64,000 nucleotides of DNA, taken from positions 372,001 to 436,000 of the forward strand of contig CAZMGV010000001.1 of assembly GCA_964565925.1 (NCBI GenBank), in the 5' to 3' direction. Both the position numbers and the translations under genes were made by a program. The notes under the pieces were generated by a model. That model was not told where the DNA came from. It did not search any database and saw only the letters and a list, made by a program, of their open reading frames with translations. This stretch comes from CAZMGV01 sp964565925. Lineage in GTDB: Bacteria; JAGRBM01; JAHCIT01. Below are positions 60,262 through 64,000 of this stretch, piece by piece (the stretch's first letter is position 1; the number at the start of each line of letters is the position of its first letter).

Positions 60262-61326
60262 ATGAAGTTCGTCGACGAGGTCGTAATCCACGTCTCTTCC
60301 GGCCACGGCGGGAAGGGTGCGGTCGCGTTTCTGCGCGAGAAGTTCCGGCCCCGCGGCGGCCCCGCCGGCGGCAACGGCGGCGACGGCGGCAGCGTCATCC
60401 TGCGGGCCACGACCCGCAAGCAGACGCTGCTCGACTTCCGGTACTCGCCCAACGCCTTCGCCAAGGACGGCCAGGGCGGACTCGGCAATGAAATGTACGG
60501 CAAAGCTTCGCCCGATCTCGTGCTCGAGGTCCCCGTCGGCACCCGCGCCTACAAGCTGCCCGACAACTCGATTCTGTGCGACCTCACGAAAGACGGCGAG
60601 GAAGTGGTGATCGCCAAGGGCGGGCGCGGCGGCATGGGCAACATGCACTTCGCCACCTCGCGCAACCAGGCGCCCCGCTACGCGCAACCCGGCCTGCCGG
60701 GCGAGGCGTTCGACATGCGGCTGGAACTGCAACTGCTGGCGGATGTGGGCCTTGTGGGCCTGCCCAACGCCGGCAAGTCGACGCTCATCAGCCGCATCTC
60801 GGCCGCCAAGCCCAAGATCGCCGACTATCCGTTCACGACGCTGGTGCCGAACCTGGGCGTCGTGCAGTGGGGCGACTTCAAGACCTACGTCGTCGCCGAT
60901 CTGCCCGGCATCATCGAGGGCGCCCACGAGGGCGCGGGCCTGGGCATCCGGTTTTTGAAGCACGCCCGCCGCTCGCGCGTGCTGTTATTCGTAATCGACA
61001 TGGCGGCGCCCGAAGATCCCGCGAAGACCTACGACCTGCTGCTCAGGGAGATCAAGGCATTCGACAAGTCGATGCTGGACAAGCCCCGTCTCGTGGCGCT
61101 GAACAAGATGGACACGCGGCCCGACGAGAAGCTCCTGAAGACGACGCTCCAGAAGCTCAAGCGCAAGAAGGTCGAAGTCATGACGATCTCCGGCGTGTCG
61201 GGCGAGAACATCCCCCAGCTCAAGATCCGGCTCGGCCAGATACTCCTCGAACTGGGCATGCGCCGCCCCGAAGAAACTCCGGCCGGAGACAGCGGCGCGG
61301 AGGCGGGCGAGGGAGACGACTGGTGA
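60262..61326 (+). CDS. obgE: GTPase ObgE/CgtA
   Basis: A 354-residue Obg GTPase, active in 50S ribosome assembly and stress control. It has the glycine-rich Obg domain (KFVDEV.I.V.SG.GG.GAVAFLREKF), then a G domain with GLPNAGKST (G1), DLPG (G3) and NKMD (G4). The C-terminal tail is short and acidic. It is the third gene of rplU-rpmA-obgE. Its TGA overlaps the proB GTG by 4 nt, tying it to proline synthesis genes as in many bacteria. Confidence 0.97.
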   Translation: MKFVDEVVIHVSSGHGGKGAVAFLREKFRPRGGPAGGNGGDGGSVILRATTRKQTLLDFRYSPNAFAKDGQGGLGNEMYGKASPDLVLEVPVGTRAYKLPDNSILCDLTKDGEEVVIAKGGRGGMGNMHFATSRNQAPRYAQPGLPGEAFDMRLELQLLADVGLVGLPNAGKSTLISRISAAKPKIADYPFTTLVPNLGVVQWGDFKTYVVADLPGIIEGAHEGAGLGIRFLKHARRSRVLLFVIDMAAPEDPAKTYDLLLREIKAFDKSMLDKPRLVALNKMDTRPDEKLLKTTLQKLKRKKVEVMTISGVSGENIPQLKIRLGQILLELGMRRPEETPAGDSGAEAGEGDDW

Positions 61327-62447
61327 GCCGCGACCTCATCAAGAACGTGAAGCGGGCGGTGATCAAGCTCGGCTCGCGCGTGCTCGTGAGCGGCGACCGG
61401 ATCGACGCCGAACGGCTCGCGCGCATCGTCGACGAGATCGCCGCGCTCAAAAAGCGCGGGGTGCAGGTGGCCATTGTGACCTCCGGCGCCGTCGCCTCGG
61501 GACGCTCGCGGCTCGGTCTCAAGGAAAAGCCCCGCACCATTCCGCTCAAGCAGGCGGTCGCTGCTGTGGGCCAGAGCCTGCTCATGCACACCTACGCCAC
61601 CGAGTTCGACCGCCACAGCGTCGCCGTGGGCCAGGTGCTGCTCACGCAGCAGGTGGTCAACAACCGCCAGCTTTTCCTGAACGCCCGCAACACGCTCGAG
61701 ACCCTGTTCGAGCTGGGCGTCATTCCGATCATCAACGAGAACGACACGGTGGCCGTGGAAGAGATCAAGCTGGGCGACAACGACCGGCTCTCCTCCATCG
61801 TGGCAGGGCTGTTGAAAGCCGACCTGCTCGTGATCCTCACCGATGTGGACGGGCTCTACGACAAGAACCCCAACGACCACAAGGACGCCCGGCGCATCGG
61901 GTTTGTCCCGCAGATTACGTCCGAACTCAGAGCCGCCGCCGGCGGCACCGGCTCGGACGTGGGCCTGGGCGGCATGCGGACCAAACTCGATGCCGCCGAG
62001 ACGGCCACCCGCGCCGGCACGGCGACGGTGGTGGCGGCCGGAGTGAAACCAGGCTCGATCACCCGGATCCTCGAAGGAGCCGACGAGGGGACGTTTTTCG
62101 CGCCGGACCCCAAGGGGGTATCATCGCGCCAGCAGTGGATCGGCTATTCGCTGCAGGTAAAGGGCGAACTGGTCTTGGACGCAGGGGCGATGCAGGCCTT
62201 GAAGGGCGGCAAGAAGTCGCTGCTTCCGGCCGGAGTGAAAGAAGTGCGCGGCGAATTCGAGGCCGGGGACTGCGTCAAATGCTCGGGCCCCGACGGTACC
62301 GAATTCGCCCGCGGGCTCGTCACCTACAGTTCGCGGGACATCCAGAAACTGGCGGGGCATCGCACCGACGACATCGAAAAGCTGCTCGGATACCGCAGTG
62401 TGGACGAGATCATCCAACGGGATGACCTCGTGATCCTGAACGGTTAG
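61323..62447 (+). CDS. proB: Glutamate 5-kinase with PUA domain
   Basis: The first enzyme of proline synthesis, phosphorylating glutamate. The 374 residues comprise an amino-acid kinase domain (VIKLGSRVL, VTSGAVASGR, INENDTVA, LLTDVDGLYD-like) and a C-terminal PUA domain (residues about 285-374), as in E. coli. The GTG start at 61323 overlaps the obgE stop (GTGA). A longer frame upstream is an obgE shadow. ProA follows after 34 bp and uses its product directly. Confidence 0.97.
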   Translation: MSRDLIKNVKRAVIKLGSRVLVSGDRIDAERLARIVDEIAALKKRGVQVAIVTSGAVASGRSRLGLKEKPRTIPLKQAVAAVGQSLLMHTYATEFDRHSVAVGQVLLTQQVVNNRQLFLNARNTLETLFELGVIPIINENDTVAVEEIKLGDNDRLSSIVAGLLKADLLVILTDVDGLYDKNPNDHKDARRIGFVPQITSELRAAAGGTGSDVGLGGMRTKLDAAETATRAGTATVVAAGVKPGSITRILEGADEGTFFAPDPKGVSSRQQWIGYSLQVKGELVLDAGAMQALKGGKKSLLPAGVKEVRGEFEAGDCVKCSGPDGTEFARGLVTYSSRDIQKLAGHRTDDIEKLLGYRSVDEIIQRDDLVILNG

Positions 62448-62481
62448 ATTCAGAAGGACCTGCTCTCCAAGGGAGTTCATC

Positions 62482-63762
<1,281 letters not shown>

Positions 63763-63804
63763 TCCACAGACTGATTACCGAACCGATCGCACATAAAGGA
63801 CAGC

Positions 63805-64000
63805 ATGGCGAAGACGACGAAAAAGACGACGAAGAAAGCCCCGGCAAAATCCGCGAAAGCGGCCGCGAAGAAGCCCGCCCCAAAGCCGGTGAAGAAACCG
63901 GCCGCGCCCGCAAAGGGCTCGAAGAAACCCATCAGGACAGCCTCGAAAGCGGCGTCGAAGGCACCGGTGAAGCGTCCGGCCCCGAAGCCGGCGGCTAAAC
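63805..64000 (+). CDS. Lys/Ala/Pro-rich histone-H1-like protein or N-terminal tail, 3' partial
   Basis: An ATG at 63805 with AAAGGA 5 nt upstream opens a frame running to the window end. The 65 visible residues are almost only Lys, Ala, Pro, Thr and Ser (MAKTTKKTTKKAPAKSAKAA and on), like bacterial histone-H1/AlgP-type proteins. It may instead be the basic tail of a larger enzyme, as seen on PyrD and PheA here. The rest is outside the window. Confidence 0.7.
   Translation, partial: MAKTTKKTTKKAPAKSAKAAAKKPAPKPVKKPAAPAKGSKKPIRTASKAASKAPVKRPAPKPAAK

Overview
The window is a dense, high-GC (about 60-65 percent by eye) Gram-negative bacterial chromosome segment. Outer-membrane barrels, lipoproteins, HtpX, SppA, AgmX/TonB-C-like proteins, an endonuclease-type MutL and the mutL-miaA-pheA-hisC-tyrA-aroA-cmk-rpsA-sppA order point to a deltaproteobacterial-grade organism (Myxococcota, Desulfobacterota, Binatota or similar). 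This is inference; there is no rRNA, and I saw no tRNA, to fix the taxon.

Layout. 0-12 kb: a TPR protein (possibly 5' partial), an AgmX-like protein, uvrA, htpX, a pyrK-pyrD pair with rimI, an ORF6N gene beside a remnant of a formylglycine-enzyme-fold gene, a DAHP synthase and a fused CoA-transferase/GNAT enzyme. 12-22 kb: more accessory in character, with a DUF4258/YgiT-type toxin-antitoxin pair, an outer-membrane barrel, a thiolase beside an HMG-CoA-synthase-like/DUF35 fusion, a DUF2817 peptidase, palindromic repeats (one copy lying in frame inside a coding sequence) and an ATPase-less GspE N-domain protein. 22-25 kb: a bufferin operon (bufA, yceI, bufB MNIO, bufC) with a copper-box-like palindrome upstream. 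25-31 kb: argJ, a lipoprotein with an FGE-fold lipoprotein, a membrane diguanylate cyclase, fmdB, a palindrome-rich AT-rich segment before a small gene, and a HIT protein. 31-43 kb: one long minus-strand housekeeping cluster covering aromatic amino acids, CMP kinase, S1, tRNA modification and mismatch repair. 43-58 kb: paired thioredoxin-fold isomerases, envelope proteins (TonB-C-like lipoprotein, cyclophilin, FecR protein, TPR/beta-barrel), sfsA, an aldehyde dehydrogenase, a DUF2723 glycosyltransferase, a hydrolase, two barrel paralogues, nadA and an acyl-CoA dehydrogenase. 57.8-59.5 kb: a lower-GC island with a SUKH-fold protein and a PIN toxin-antitoxin pair. 59.5-64 kb: rplU-rpmA-obgE-proB-proA and the start of a Lys/Ala/Pro-rich gene.

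Most notable: the copper-type operator in front of a bufferin operon that includes yceI; an HMG-CoA-synthase-like domain that has apparently lost all three catalytic residues but stays linked to a competent thiolase; the FGE remnant beside ORF6N; an L27 with a shortened N-terminal tail; and histone-H1-like basic tails recurring on unrelated enzymes.
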